Shown here one piece after another: positions 17,751 through 27,113 of a DNA stretch of 64,000 nucleotides (its first letter is position 1; every line of letters begins with the position of its first letter). This stretch comes from Tabrizicola sp. (GTDB lineage: Bacteria > Pseudomonadota > Alphaproteobacteria > Rhodobacterales > Rhodobacteraceae). The notes below the pieces were generated by a model. That model was not told the DNA's origin. It ran no database searches and worked only from the letters and a program-made list of their open reading frames with translations. The translations under genes and the position numbers were made by a program. The DNA lies in the NCBI RefSeq assembly GCF_022842145.1, contig NZ_JALHQD010000004.1, forward strand, positions 248,001 through 312,000. Reading direction: 5' to 3'.

Positions 17751-18485
17751 GTGTCAAAGGACCTGCAGGTGGGTGTCGCGTTGCGGCCGGTGAACCACCT
17801 GGCAATCATCATGGACGGCAATGGCCGCTGGGCCACGAACCGGGGCTGGGCGCGTCTGGTGGGTCACCGCAAGGGTGCGGAACGGGTGCGGGAAATCGTC
17901 AAGACTGCGCCGGATCTTGGGATCAGGTGGCTGACGCTTTACGCCTTCTCCACCGAGAACTGGAAGCGTTCGACCGAGGAAGTCCTTGGCCTGATGGCGA
18001 TCTTCGCCCGCTACATCGAACGTGAGGCCGACCGTCTGGCAAAGGCCGGTGTGCGGATGCGCTTCATCGGCGACCGCAGCCGGCTTGACCCCAAACTGCA
18101 GCGCATGATGGCCGGGATCGAGGCGCGGACAGCTGGGCTGGACCGGCTGAACCTGACCGTGGCGATCAACTATGGCGGCAGGGACGAGATCATTCGGGCG
18201 GTGCGCAAGATCGCCGAAGCGGCGGCGCAGGGCATTCTTGATCCGCGTCACGTCAGCGAGGCGGCTTTTGCCGAAAGGCTGGACACCGGCGGTCTGCCCG
18301 ACCCTGATCTGGTGATCCGCACCAGCGGCGAGACCCGGACCTCGAACTTCCTGCCCTGGCAGGCAGCCTATTCGGAATACGAATTCACCGAAACGCTCTG
18401 GCCCGACTTCGGACCCGAGGAACTTGCGGCCATCGTCCAGCGCTTCTCCAACCGTGAAAGACGGTTCGGCGGGGTGTCGCGGTGA
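17751..18485 (+). CDS. uppS: Undecaprenyl diphosphate synthase
   Basis: The 244-residue cis-prenyltransferase makes the C55 lipid carrier for peptidoglycan and polysaccharides. AIIMDGNGRWA with D22 (Mg-binding) near the N-terminus, TLYAFSTENWKR and the C-terminal DLVIRTSGETRTSNFLPWQ are all present. It starts with GTG, supported by an upstream GAGG. Its stop overlaps the next gene's start (TGATG). Confidence 0.97.
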   Translation: MSKDLQVGVALRPVNHLAIIMDGNGRWATNRGWARLVGHRKGAERVREIVKTAPDLGIRWLTLYAFSTENWKRSTEEVLGLMAIFARYIEREADRLAKAGVRMRFIGDRSRLDPKLQRMMAGIEARTAGLDRLNLTVAINYGGRDEIIRAVRKIAEAAAQGILDPRHVSEAAFAERLDTGGLPDPDLVIRTSGETRTSNFLPWQAAYSEYEFTETLWPDFGPEELAAIVQRFSNRERRFGGVSR

Positions 18486-19291
18486 TGGAGCCCGCACCGG
18501 CGGCCTCTGGCAAATGGGCGGACCTGCGCACGCGAGTGCTGTCGGCCATCGTCATGGTAGCTGTGGGTGCAGTCGAGATCTGGCTGGGCGGTACCGCCTT
18601 TGCCGCTTTGGTCGTGGTGCTGACCGGCGTGATGATCTGGGAACTGGCGACGATGACCGCCCCGCAGCGGCGGCGCTCTCCGGTGACGCTTGCGGTGGCG
18701 GCCTCAGCGGCGTTGCTGGCCGCGTTGATCCTGCGGACCGATGTCGCCGCGCTGTTTCTTGCAGTGCCATCGGTGGCACTTATCCTGACGCCCAGGCGTG
18801 ACCGGCGTCTGGCGGGGGCCTACGCCCTGGCGATCATGCTGGCAGGCTATGGTCTGATCGACCTGCGCGAAACCGGCGGCGGACCGATGATCCTCTGGCT
18901 GGTTGCCGTGGTCGTCGCGTCGGACGTTCTGGGCTATTTCGCGGGCCGGATGCTGGGCGGACCGAAGTTCTGGGAACGGGTCAGTCCGAAGAAAACCTGG
19001 TCGGGGACTGTCGCGGGCTGGATCGGTGCGGGGCTGGTCGGGCTCGTCATGGTTCTGGTGGCGGGTGCAAGCTGGCTACTGGTGCCACTGTCGGCGCTGG
19101 TGGCTTTTGCCGGTCAGCTGGGCGACATCGCCGAAAGCTGGGTCAAGCGGCGGGCCGGGGTCAAGGATGCGTCGAACCTTATCCCGGGGCATGGCGGGGT
19201 GCTCGACCGTTTCGACGCACTGATCGGGGCTGTGGTCGCGGTGCTGGCGCTTGGCCTGCTGGTGCCGGTCCAAGGGCTCTTTGGGGGCTGA
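18485..19291 (+). CDS. cdsA: Phosphatidate cytidylyltransferase
   Basis: This 268-residue polytopic protein forms CDP-diacylglycerol from phosphatidate and CTP at the inner membrane. The conserved C-terminal signature is present (SPKKTWSGTVAGWIGA, then KRRAGVKDASNLIPGHGGVLDRFDAL). The ATG at 18485 overlaps the uppS stop by one base; a GTG three bases earlier is an alternative. Coupled between uppS and dxr in the envelope operon. Confidence 0.96.
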   Translation: MEPAPAASGKWADLRTRVLSAIVMVAVGAVEIWLGGTAFAALVVVLTGVMIWELATMTAPQRRRSPVTLAVAASAALLAALILRTDVAALFLAVPSVALILTPRRDRRLAGAYALAIMLAGYGLIDLRETGGGPMILWLVAVVVASDVLGYFAGRMLGGPKFWERVSPKKTWSGTVAGWIGAGLVGLVMVLVAGASWLLVPLSALVAFAGQLGDIAESWVKRRAGVKDASNLIPGHGGVLDRFDALIGAVVAVLALGLLVPVQGLFGG

Positions 19292-19295
19292 CGGA

Positions 19296-20480
19296 TTGCG
19301 CAGCCTGTCGATCTTCGGGGCTACCGGTTCCATCGGCGAGCAGACAGTGGACCTGCTGCTTCGCGCGGGCGGTGCAGAGACGCACAAGATCGTCGCTCTG
19401 ACCGGAGGGCGCAACATCGCGCGGCTTGCCGAAATGGCGCGCACGCTGCGAGCAGAGATTGCGGTCTGTGCGGACGCGTCAGGGCTGGCGGAACTCCGTG
19501 ACCGACTTGCCGGCTCAGGCGTCGAGGCGGCGGCAGGCACAACCGCCATCGTCGAGGCGGCAGAGCGTCCTGCCGACTGGGTGATGAGCGCGATCGTCGG
19601 CGCGGCAGGGCTGGAGCCGGGGTTCCGCGCCCTGCGGCATGGTGCGACGCTGGCATTGGCGAACAAGGAAAGCCTGGTCACGGCCGGGCCCTTGCTGATG
19701 GCAGAGGCCGCGCGGCACGGGGCCCGCATCCTGCCGGTGGACAGCGAGCATTCGGCGATCTTCCAGGCGTTGGTGGGTGAGGACATCGCCGCGGTCGAGC
19801 GGATCATCCTGACCGCCAGCGGCGGTGCCTTGCGCGACTGGCCGCTGGAGCGGCTGGCGAAGGCCACCGTGACCGAGGCGCTTGCGCATCCGAATTGGGC
19901 GATGGGGCAGCGGATCACCATCGATTCCGCCTCCATGTTCAACAAGGCGCTGGAAGTCATTGAAACTCGTGAATTCTTCGGGGTGGCGCCCGATCAGATC
20001 GAAGTGATCATCCACCCGGAGTCCTTGATCCATTCGATGGTCGCCTACCGCGACGGGGCGATCATGGCCCATATGGGTGCGCCCGACATGCGCCATTCCA
20101 TCGGCTATGCGCTGAACTGGCCGGACCGGTCCCACCTGCCAGTGGCGCGACTGGATCTTGCCCAGGTGGCGACGCTCACCTTCCGGGCCCCGGACCTGGC
20201 GCGCTATCCCGCGCTCCGGCTTGCGCGCCAGGTCATGGCACGGCGGGGCCTGGCCGGTGCGGCATTCAATGCGGCGAAAGAGGTGGCGCTTGATCATTTC
20301 CTCGCGGGCGGCATCGGTTTCATGGACATGAGCGGTGTCGTGGAAGCCACGCTGGAGGCGCTGGATGCCGACCTCGGCCACGAAAATGACGCCATGACCC
20401 TTGAGGATGTGCAGCTGGTAGACCATCTGGCACGACAAAGGGCGGGCAAAATCGCTCGCCGGCAGGCAGGAGAGCAGTAA
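19296..20480 (+). CDS. dxr: 1-deoxy-D-xylulose 5-phosphate reductoisomerase
   Basis: The 394-residue enzyme is the first committed step of the MEP isoprenoid pathway and supplies precursors for UppS. The NADPH-binding SIFGATGSIGEQT is at the N-terminus and the catalytic segment LPVDSEHSAIFQAL is present. A TTG at 19296, four bases after the cdsA stop, fits the family N-terminus (RSLSIFGATGSIG); the only upstream ATG lies inside cdsA and would add 15 non-homologous residues. The stop overlaps the rseP start (TAATG). Confidence 0.95.
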   Translation: MRSLSIFGATGSIGEQTVDLLLRAGGAETHKIVALTGGRNIARLAEMARTLRAEIAVCADASGLAELRDRLAGSGVEAAAGTTAIVEAAERPADWVMSAIVGAAGLEPGFRALRHGATLALANKESLVTAGPLLMAEAARHGARILPVDSEHSAIFQALVGEDIAAVERIILTASGGALRDWPLERLAKATVTEALAHPNWAMGQRITIDSASMFNKALEVIETREFFGVAPDQIEVIIHPESLIHSMVAYRDGAIMAHMGAPDMRHSIGYALNWPDRSHLPVARLDLAQVATLTFRAPDLARYPALRLARQVMARRGLAGAAFNAAKEVALDHFLAGGIGFMDMSGVVEATLEALDADLGHENDAMTLEDVQLVDHLARQRAGKIARRQAGEQ

Positions 20481-21808
20481 TGGAAGCGATTGTGGCGGCG
20501 CTTGGCGGCACGGCCTGGACCCTCGTGTTCTTCGTGATCGCGCTGTCGGTGATCGTTTTCGTTCACGAATACGGCCATTACATAGTGGGCCGCTGGTCCG
20601 GCATCCATTCCGAGGTCTTCTCGGTCGGTTTCGGCCCGGTCCTTTTCAGCCGCACCGACAAGCGCGGTACCCGCTGGCAGTTCGCGGCGATTCCCTTCGG
20701 CGGTTACGTCAAGTTCATGGGCGATGCCGACGCAAGCTCGGTCCGGCAGGGCGATGTCTCGGGGATGTCCGTCGAGGAACGCCGTCACACGATGGCGGGG
20801 GCTCCCCTTTGGGCGCGGTCGGCGACTGTCGCGGCAGGACCCGTGTTCAACTTCATCCTGACCTTCTTCCTGCTGGTGGGGCTGGCCCTTTTCGTCGGAG
20901 CCCCACGCGAAGAACCGACGGTTGGCACCATGCGTGCCTTTCCCTTCGAGGGTCCTACCCTGCAGCAGAATGACGTGATTCTTTCGGTCGAGGGGCAGGC
21001 GACTCCGGACTGGGAAACCTTCCGAAGCGTCACCGAGGCCCTGAAGGGCAATGTCGCTCTGGCCTATGAGGTGCGGCGGGACGACGAAGTGCTGACCGTG
21101 AACGGCCCGCATCCTTTGGCCCCCGTCGTGGGCGAGGTGCAGATCCGTTCGGCAGCAATGGACGCCGGGATCGTCGAGGGCGACATCATCCTCAAGGCCG
21201 GCGGCCAGGATGTGCGCTATTTCGACCAGCTTCCCGAGATCGTCGCCGCCAGCAAGGGCCAGCCCGTGGCCCTGACCGTCTGGCGCAACGGCGAAAGCTT
21301 CGAGGTGTCGCTGTCCCCGCGCATTCGCACGGTTGACGACGGCAGCGGCGGTTTTACCGAGCGCTACCTGCTGGGCCTATATTCGGGCATGTTCTTCGAA
21401 CCCGCCGTGCGCAGCGTCGGCCCGTGGGAGGCAGTGTCGGGTGCGGGCAGCAGCATGTGGCTGATGACCACCACCACCTTCTCGGGCCTGTGGCACATGA
21501 TCCAGGGCGCGATCTCCAGCTGCAACCTTTCTGGTGCCATCGGGATGGCCGAAACCGCGGGCGATGCGGCGCGAAACGGCGCGCAAAGCTTTATCGGGAT
21601 GCTGGCGATCCTGTCGTTCGGGGTCGGTCTGTTGAATCTCTTCCCGATTCCCGTGCTGGACGGTGGCCATCTGGTCTTCCATGCCTACGAGGCGGTGACC
21701 GGGCGCGCTCCTTCGGACCGGGCTCTCAGGGTGCTGATGACCATCGGTCTTAGCCTGGTGCTTACCATCATGCTGTTTGGCCTCAGCCGCGATCTTTTGT
21801 GCCAGTAA
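20480..21808 (+). CDS. rseP: RIP metalloprotease RseP (site-2 protease)
   Basis: The 442-residue intramembrane protease has the zinc motif HEYGH at residues 29-33 in the first helix, PDZ-like periplasmic domains in the middle (PTLQQNDVILSVEGQAT and the second at AAMDAGIVEGDIILKAGGQ), and the LNLFPIPVLDGGH motif near the C-terminus. It would cleave anti-sigma factors in envelope stress. It is coupled to dxr and followed by a GC-rich stem-loop, which separates it from the bamA promoter. Confidence 0.96.
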   Translation: MEAIVAALGGTAWTLVFFVIALSVIVFVHEYGHYIVGRWSGIHSEVFSVGFGPVLFSRTDKRGTRWQFAAIPFGGYVKFMGDADASSVRQGDVSGMSVEERRHTMAGAPLWARSATVAAGPVFNFILTFFLLVGLALFVGAPREEPTVGTMRAFPFEGPTLQQNDVILSVEGQATPDWETFRSVTEALKGNVALAYEVRRDDEVLTVNGPHPLAPVVGEVQIRSAAMDAGIVEGDIILKAGGQDVRYFDQLPEIVAASKGQPVALTVWRNGESFEVSLSPRIRTVDDGSGGFTERYLLGLYSGMFFEPAVRSVGPWEAVSGAGSSMWLMTTTTFSGLWHMIQGAISSCNLSGAIGMAETAGDAARNGAQSFIGMLAILSFGVGLLNLFPIPVLDGGHLVFHAYEAVTGRAPSDRALRVLMTIGLSLVLTIMLFGLSRDLLCQ

Positions 21809-21817
21809 ACCAACGCG

Positions 21818-21854
21818 CCGGCGGCAGGGTCAGCAAAGCCTGACCTGCCGCCGG
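21818..21854 (+). terminator. GC-rich stem-loop after rseP
   Basis: Arms CCGGCGGCAGG (21818-21828) and CCTGCCGCCGG (21844-21854) pair over 11 bases, extended by an inner TCAG/CTGA. No clear T-run follows, so it may be a partial terminator or a 3'-protecting element between the rseP and bamA units. Confidence 0.5.
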
Positions 21855-21906
21855 ATTGCTTGTCGCCACAACATCTTGCAAAGTTATCCACAGCAACCGC
21901 AGGCTT

Positions 21907-21935
21907 TTGACAAAGCTTGGCTTTCCCGGTAGCTA
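21907..21935 (+). promoter_or_regulatory. Likely sigma-70 type promoter for bamA
   Basis: TTGACA (21907-21912) and TAGCTA (21930-21935) are spaced by exactly 17 bases and lie 34 bases before the bamA ATG. A TTATCCACA nonamer (21884-21892) sits just upstream. This suggests that bamA and the lipid A genes start a new transcript. Confidence 0.65.
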
Positions 21936-21968
21936 TCCGGAAACAGAAAATTGCGGCGAGGATGCAAA

Positions 21969-24302
21969 ATGCGGATGACCCAAAGCACGGCCACAGGGCG
22001 GTCGTTCAGGGCCACGTCTAGGGCGCGTCTTCTTGCCACGGCGGTTTTCATCGGTACCGCAACGGCTTCGGTTCCGTTCCTCACCCCAGCCTTCGCGCAG
22101 GTCTTTTCGTTTTCGAACGTGACCATCGAAGGCAACGAGCGGGTCGATACCGCGACCATCCTGAACTACGCCGGAATCAGCCGCGGCGACGAGGTCAGCG
22201 CCGGGGGTCTGAACGACGCCTACCAGCGCATTCTGAACTCCGGTCTCTTCGAGGAAGTGGAACTGGTGCCCAACGGCTCGACGCTGGTCATCCGCGTCCG
22301 GGAATACCCGGTCGTCAACGTCATCAGCATCGAAGGCAACAAGCGGCTCAAGGACGAGCGGTTGGCTGAACTGATCCAGTCGCAAACCCGCCGGGTCTAT
22401 TCGCCGAGCCAGGCCGAGTCGGACGCTGCCGCCATCGCCGAGGCCTACCGCGTCGCAGGCCGCCTGGCGGCCACCGTCACGCCGAAGATCATCCGCCGCA
22501 GCGACAACCGTGTCGACCTCGTGTTCGAGATCACCGAAGGCAGGGTGGTCGAGAACGAACGCATCAGTTTTGTCGGCAACAAGGCCTTCACCGATCGCCG
22601 CCTGCGCCAGGTGCTCGAGACGAAGCAGGCCGGTTTGCTGCGCAACCTGATCCAGCGCGACACCTATGTCGCCGAACGGCTGGAACTGGACAAGAAGGTG
22701 CTGACCGACTTCTACCTGTCGCGCGGCTTCATCGACTTCCAGGTGCTGGAAGCCGGTGCCGAGATTTCGCGCGAGCGTGATGCGACCTTCGTCACCTTCA
22801 CGGTGCGCGAGGGCGTGGCCTACAGTATCGGCGCGATCAGCACCGTGTCCGAAGTCGAGGGCCTGGATGCCGCCGAGTTCGAGGCGGTGCAGAAGATTCG
22901 GGCGGGCCAGACCTACAGCCCGCTTCTGATCGACAACAACATCACCCGGATGGAGACTTTGGCCCTGAAGAAGGGGCTCAACTTCGTCCGGGTCGAGCCG
23001 CGCCTGACCCGAAATCCGGCTGGCCAGGTGGTGGATGTTCAGTTCGCCATCGTGCGCGGCGAGCGTATCTTCGTCGAACGCATCGACATCGAGGGAAACA
23101 CCACGACGCTGGACCAGGTGATCCGCCGGCAGTTCCGCACGGTGGAGGGCGATCCCTTCAACCCGCGCGAAATCCGCCAGGCCGCGGAGCGCATTCGTGC
23201 GCTTGGATTCTTCGCGGATGCCCAGGTGAACGCGGATCAGGGCTCGGCGCCAGATCAGGTGGTGGTGAACGTCGATGTCGAAGAGCAGCCGACTGGCTCG
23301 CTCAGCTTCGGGTTGAGCTATTCGGTGGCATCCGGCACCGGGATCAACGTGGGCTTTTCCGAGTCGAACTTCCTCGGTCGTGGTCAACGCCTGTCGCTGT
23401 CGGTTTCGACCGTGGCGGACAACCAGAATTCCAGCTTCAGCTTCACCGAGCCCGCGCTTCTGGGTCGTGACCTCAGCTTCAACGTCAGCGGCTTCTACCG
23501 CACCTCTGAATCGGATTACGCCCTCTACGACACACGCAGTGCGGGATTCTCGACGGGGATCGGGTTCCCGCTTGGTGAAGAGTCGTCGCTGGATCTCAGG
23601 ATCAGCGTCTCTGACGACAAGCTGTCCAACTACAGCGGTGATTCGACCATCATCGGGGCGGAAGTGGCCGAAGGGGCGCTTTCGACGGTCTCGCTTGGCT
23701 ACACCTACGAATTCGACAACCGCATCACCGGGCTTAACCCGAAGGGCGGGGTGCTTCTGCGCTTCGGTCAGGATTTCGCCGGTCTGGGCGGCGACACCAA
23801 GTATGTCGAGACGACAGGTCTTGCCGTCGGTGAAACCCGGATCATGAACGAGGAAGTCACGCTGCGCGCGATTTTCGAAGGCGGTGCCATCACGTCGCTT
23901 GGGGATAGCAGAAGCCGGGTGACCGACCGCTTCTTCGGCAACGGCAAGATCCGCGGTTTCGAACCGAACGGAATCGGCCCGCGGGACGGCACTGACCTGG
24001 CTGAGGCACTTGGCGGCAATCTCTTCGCCGTTGCCCGGTTCGAGGCTGATTTCCCGCTTGGCCTGCCCGAGGAATACGGCATTTCCGGCGGCGCGTTCTT
24101 CGATGTCGGCTCGGTCTGGAGCCTGGACAACGATAACGGAGGTGCCGTGGACGACAGCTTCAATCCGCGGGCCGCAGTCGGGGTTTCGGTATTCTGGACG
24201 ACGCCGATCGGTCCGCTGCGGTTCAACTTCAGCCGGGCGGTGAAGAAGGAAGACTACGACAAGGAACAAAGCTTCGACCTGACGATCTCGACGAAGTTCT
24301 GA
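21969..24302 (+). CDS. bamA: Outer membrane protein assembly factor BamA
   Basis: The 777-residue protein inserts beta-barrel proteins into the outer membrane. A signal peptide (ending TPAFAQ) precedes POTRA repeats (FSNVTIEGNERVDTATI, VVNVISIEGNKRLKDERLAE, ENERISFVGNKAFTDRRLRQ, and two more to about 410). The C-terminal beta-barrel (about 420-777) has the conserved loop motif KIRGFEPNGIGPRD and ends in the barrel signal FDLTISTKF. The ATG at 21969 has a GAGGA ribosome-binding site; an in-frame TTG 18 bases earlier is less likely. Confidence 0.97.
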   Translation: MRMTQSTATGRSFRATSRARLLATAVFIGTATASVPFLTPAFAQVFSFSNVTIEGNERVDTATILNYAGISRGDEVSAGGLNDAYQRILNSGLFEEVELVPNGSTLVIRVREYPVVNVISIEGNKRLKDERLAELIQSQTRRVYSPSQAESDAAAIAEAYRVAGRLAATVTPKIIRRSDNRVDLVFEITEGRVVENERISFVGNKAFTDRRLRQVLETKQAGLLRNLIQRDTYVAERLELDKKVLTDFYLSRGFIDFQVLEAGAEISRERDATFVTFTVREGVAYSIGAISTVSEVEGLDAAEFEAVQKIRAGQTYSPLLIDNNITRMETLALKKGLNFVRVEPRLTRNPAGQVVDVQFAIVRGERIFVERIDIEGNTTTLDQVIRRQFRTVEGDPFNPREIRQAAERIRALGFFADAQVNADQGSAPDQVVVNVDVEEQPTGSLSFGLSYSVASGTGINVGFSESNFLGRGQRLSLSVSTVADNQNSSFSFTEPALLGRDLSFNVSGFYRTSESDYALYDTRSAGFSTGIGFPLGEESSLDLRISVSDDKLSNYSGDSTIIGAEVAEGALSTVSLGYTYEFDNRITGLNPKGGVLLRFGQDFAGLGGDTKYVETTGLAVGETRIMNEEVTLRAIFEGGAITSLGDSRSRVTDRFFGNGKIRGFEPNGIGPRDGTDLAEALGGNLFAVARFEADFPLGLPEEYGISGGAFFDVGSVWSLDNDNGGAVDDSFNPRAAVGVSVFWTTPIGPLRFNFSRAVKKEDYDKEQSFDLTISTKF

Positions 24303-24862
24303 TGGCGGGGGAGTGGCGCAAAGCAAGGCGCCGTGGTCCCTGGCTGCGGTCCATGGTCGTTGTGCTGGCGCTTGCAACCCAGGTGCAGTCGCAGGAGGCG
24401 CCAGCCCCGGTTCTGACGCTGGATCAGGACCGCTTCTTTCTGCAGTCCGATTTTGGCCGCGCCGCCATTGAACGCGAGCAGGCCGAGACAGCCGCGCTTG
24501 AGCAGGAAAATAACCGGATCGAAGCGGAACTGGTCGCGGAAGAACAGGCGCTGACCGACCAGCGTGGCGCACTCTCGTCTGCGGACTTCTCGGCCCGGGC
24601 CGCGGCATTCGACGACAAGGTCGAACGCATCCGGGCCGAGCAGGATGCCAAGGCGCGCAGCATTGTCGAAAAGCGTGACGTCGAGCGGCAAGAGTTTCTG
24701 CGTCTTGCCGCCCCGGTGCTGGGCGAGCTTCTCAGCGAGCGCAAGGCGGCGGCAATCCTGGACAAGGGGCTGGTCATCGTTTCTCTGTCGGCCGTCGATA
24801 TCACCGACGAGGCCATCGCGAAGCTGAACGCGGCCCTGGTGGCTCCCGCCCCCGCGCCGTGA
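24302..24862 (+). CDS. OmpH/Skp family periplasmic chaperone
   Basis: The 186-residue protein has a signal peptide (residues 1-30, ending QVQSQEA) and a long charged coiled coil at about 58-140 (REQAETAALEQENNRIEAELVAEE), the jellyfish-tentacle design of Skp. It would escort unfolded outer-membrane proteins to BamA. Its ATG overlaps the bamA stop (TGATG). LpxD, which follows Skp in many proteobacteria, is missing; fabZ is next. Confidence 0.87.
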   Translation: MAGEWRKARRRGPWLRSMVVVLALATQVQSQEAPAPVLTLDQDRFFLQSDFGRAAIEREQAETAALEQENNRIEAELVAEEQALTDQRGALSSADFSARAAAFDDKVERIRAEQDAKARSIVEKRDVERQEFLRLAAPVLGELLSERKAAAILDKGLVIVSLSAVDITDEAIAKLNAALVAPAPAP

Positions 24863-24949
24863 TCCCTCGGCAACTTGTCTGTCGCGTGCCGACTTGGTAG
24901 TCAGACCTCAAGGCCCAAGGCCACAGCAGGGACGCGAAGGAACGACGAC

Positions 24950-25411
24950 ATGGATGCAAGCGCAGTGACCACCGCCGACCTGGACCTGATCCAGCGGATC
25001 ATCCCGCACCGCTATCCTTTCCTGCTGATCGACAAGGTCCGCGCTATCGTCCCGAACGAAAGCTGCATCGGCATCAAGTGCATCACCTTGAACGAGCCGC
25101 AATTCCAAGGTCACTTTCCCGGAATGCCAATCTTCCCCGGCGTGATGATCATCGAAGCGATGGCGCAGACCTCGGGCGTGCTGGTGGGCCTGTCGATGGA
25201 CCTGGTGGACAAGCAGGCCAAGGTCTTCTTCATGGGCGTCGACGGCGTCAAGTTCCGTCGCAAGGTGGTGCCGGGCGACGTGATGGAGCTGCACGTCAAG
25301 GCGCTGCGCGGCGGCGGACGGGTGTGGAAGTTCGAAGGCCGCGCCCTTGTCGATGGCGAGTTGGCCTGCGAAGCGACCTTCATGGCGATGTTCGACGTGC
25401 CCAAGTCGTGA
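24950..25411 (+). CDS. fabZ: 3-hydroxyacyl-ACP dehydratase FabZ
   Basis: The 153-residue hot-dog enzyme dehydrates hydroxyacyl-ACP in fatty acid synthesis. H55 ([13 protein letters not shown]) and E69 (IIEAMAQ) form the catalytic pair. The start at 24950 has an AAGGA site; the 25-residue upstream extension is not homologous. Competition with LpxA for hydroxyacyl-ACP explains its place in the lipid A operon. Confidence 0.97.
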   Translation: MDASAVTTADLDLIQRIIPHRYPFLLIDKVRAIVPNESCIGIKCITLNEPQFQGHFPGMPIFPGVMIIEAMAQTSGVLVGLSMDLVDKQAKVFFMGVDGVKFRRKVVPGDVMELHVKALRGGGRVWKFEGRALVDGELACEATFMAMFDVPKS

Positions 25412-25421
25412 GTGTCGGGGC

Positions 25422-26228
25422 ATGAGCATCCATCCTACAGCCCGCGTCCACGCCTCGGCCGTCGTCGAGTCCGGCGCGGTGATCGGCGAAGGTTGCGAGA
25501 TCGGACCGTTCTGCACCGTCGGCGCAGAAGTGACCCTGGGCCTGCGGGTGGTGCTGAAGTCGCATGCCGTCATTACCGGCTGGACCGAGATCGGCGACGA
25601 AACGGTGGTCTTTCCATTCGCCACCGTCGGTGAGGTGCCGCAGGACCTCAAGTATCACGGGGAACGGACCAGACTGGTTATCGGCAAGAGGTGCCGCATC
25701 CGCGAGGCGGCAACCCTGAACACCGGAACCGAGGGTGGCGGTGGAGTGACCCGGATCGGGGACGACGTTCTGATCATGACCGGGGCGCATGTCGGCCACG
25801 ACGCTCAGATAGGCAATCGGGTCATCCTGGTCAACCATGTCGCCATCGCGGGCCACTGTGTATTGGGCGATGACGTCATTGTCGGCGGACTTTCCGGCGT
25901 GCACCAGTGGGTGCGCATCGGCCAGGGCGCGATAATCGGGGCGGTCACGATGGTGACAAACGACGTGATCCCCTACGGCCTCGTGCAGGCTCCTCGTGGC
26001 GAGTTGGACGGGTTGAATCTCGTCGGATTGAAGCGGCGGGGCGTCGACCGGGCGGGGATCACCGCGCTCCGGGCCGCCTACCAGACACTGGCGCAGGAAG
26101 ACGGCAGCTTTCTCGACCGCGCGCGCAAGCTGGCCGAGGAGAGCGATTCGCCCCTGGTCCGCGAGATCGCCGATTTCATCCTGTCGAAGTCCGATCGCAG
26201 TTTCCTGACCCCCAAGGGCGGCAGGTGA
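25422..26228 (+). CDS. lpxA: UDP-N-acetylglucosamine acyltransferase
   Basis: The 268-residue trimeric enzyme performs the first step of lipid A synthesis. Repeated hexapeptides of the left-handed beta-helix run through residues 1-190 (IHPTARVHASAVVESGAVIGEG; IGNRVILVNHVAIAGHCVLGDD). The HVGHDAQIGN segment contains the catalytic histidine. The C-terminal helical domain follows. It starts ten bases after fabZ. Confidence 0.97.
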   Translation: MSIHPTARVHASAVVESGAVIGEGCEIGPFCTVGAEVTLGLRVVLKSHAVITGWTEIGDETVVFPFATVGEVPQDLKYHGERTRLVIGKRCRIREAATLNTGTEGGGGVTRIGDDVLIMTGAHVGHDAQIGNRVILVNHVAIAGHCVLGDDVIVGGLSGVHQWVRIGQGAIIGAVTMVTNDVIPYGLVQAPRGELDGLNLVGLKRRGVDRAGITALRAAYQTLAQEDGSFLDRARKLAEESDSPLVREIADFILSKSDRSFLTPKGGR

Positions 26229-26233
26229 CCGGC

Positions 26234-27037
26234 ATGAGGACCGCAATCATCGCAGGGCAGGGCCGGTTGCCGGCCGCCCTGGCCGGCTTGATGGCGGAGC
26301 CGCCCCTTGTCGCGGCCGTCGACGGCTTCCCTCCGGACGGGTTGACTGTCGACCTGCGCGTGCGGATCGAGCGTCTGGTCCCCTTCCTGCGCGCGCTTGA
26401 ACGCGACGGGGTCGGGCAGGTGATCTTTGCCGGTGCGGTGGCCCGGCCGCGGCTGGACCCTGCGCTCCTGGACGAAGCGACTGCGACCCTATTGCCGCGT
26501 CTGATGGGCGCAATGGCGTCCGGTGATGACGCAACGCTGCGCGTCGTGATCGAGCTTTTCGAGGAATTCGGCTTCCGCGTCGTGGGCGTCGACGAAGTCG
26601 CGCACGAGCTGCTTCCGGGGGCGGGAGTGCTTGTCGGGACCGTCTCGCCAATGGATGAGGCTGATGCCGCACGTGCCGCGGCAATTGTCGCGGCCTTGGG
26701 GTCAGTCGACGTGGGGCAGGGCGCTGTCGTGGCCCAAGGTCTCTGCCTCGGGGTCGAGGCTTTGCCGGGAACGGATGTGCTGCTGGCGCAAGTGGCCGAG
26801 ATCGGCGTGCTGCGACCTGATCCGGCGCGGGGGAGAGGTGTCTTCTACAAGGCTGCCAAACCCGGCCAGGACCGCCGGATCGACTTGCCGACCCTCGGCC
26901 CCGAGACATTGCGCGGGGCAGCGGCGGCGGGGTTGGGCGGGGTGGCGTTCCAGGCCGGATCGGTGATCTGCCTGGACCTTTCCGAGATGCATCGTCTGGC
27001 CGGGGAGTTGGGCCTGTTCCTTTGGGCGCGGCCGTGA
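26234..27037 (+). CDS. lpxI: UDP-2,3-diacylglucosamine pyrophosphatase LpxI
   Basis: The 267-residue DUF1009 protein is the alphaproteobacterial replacement for LpxH and cleaves UDP-diacylglucosamine to lipid X. Family features include the N-terminal TAIIAGQGRLPAAL, the GVDEVAHELLPGAGVL segment and GRGVFYKAAKPGQDRRIDLPTLGPETL near 205-232. A GTG at 26225 overlapping the lpxA stop is an alternative start. Confidence 0.94.
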   Translation: MRTAIIAGQGRLPAALAGLMAEPPLVAAVDGFPPDGLTVDLRVRIERLVPFLRALERDGVGQVIFAGAVARPRLDPALLDEATATLLPRLMGAMASGDDATLRVVIELFEEFGFRVVGVDEVAHELLPGAGVLVGTVSPMDEADAARAAAIVAALGSVDVGQGAVVAQGLCLGVEALPGTDVLLAQVAEIGVLRPDPARGRGVFYKAAKPGQDRRIDLPTLGPETLRGAAAAGLGGVAFQAGSVICLDLSEMHRLAGELGLFLWARP

Positions 27038-27113
27038 TCCCGGCGGGAGCGAGTGCCACTGCACGGCGCCCCGGGTCGGGTGTTCGGGTATCAAGACTGG
27101 ACGCAGGCGACCG

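Noticed and set aside
21933-24608. An 891-codon frame opposite bamA
   Set aside because: Antisense shadow of bamA with Arg/Asp/Gly-rich composition.
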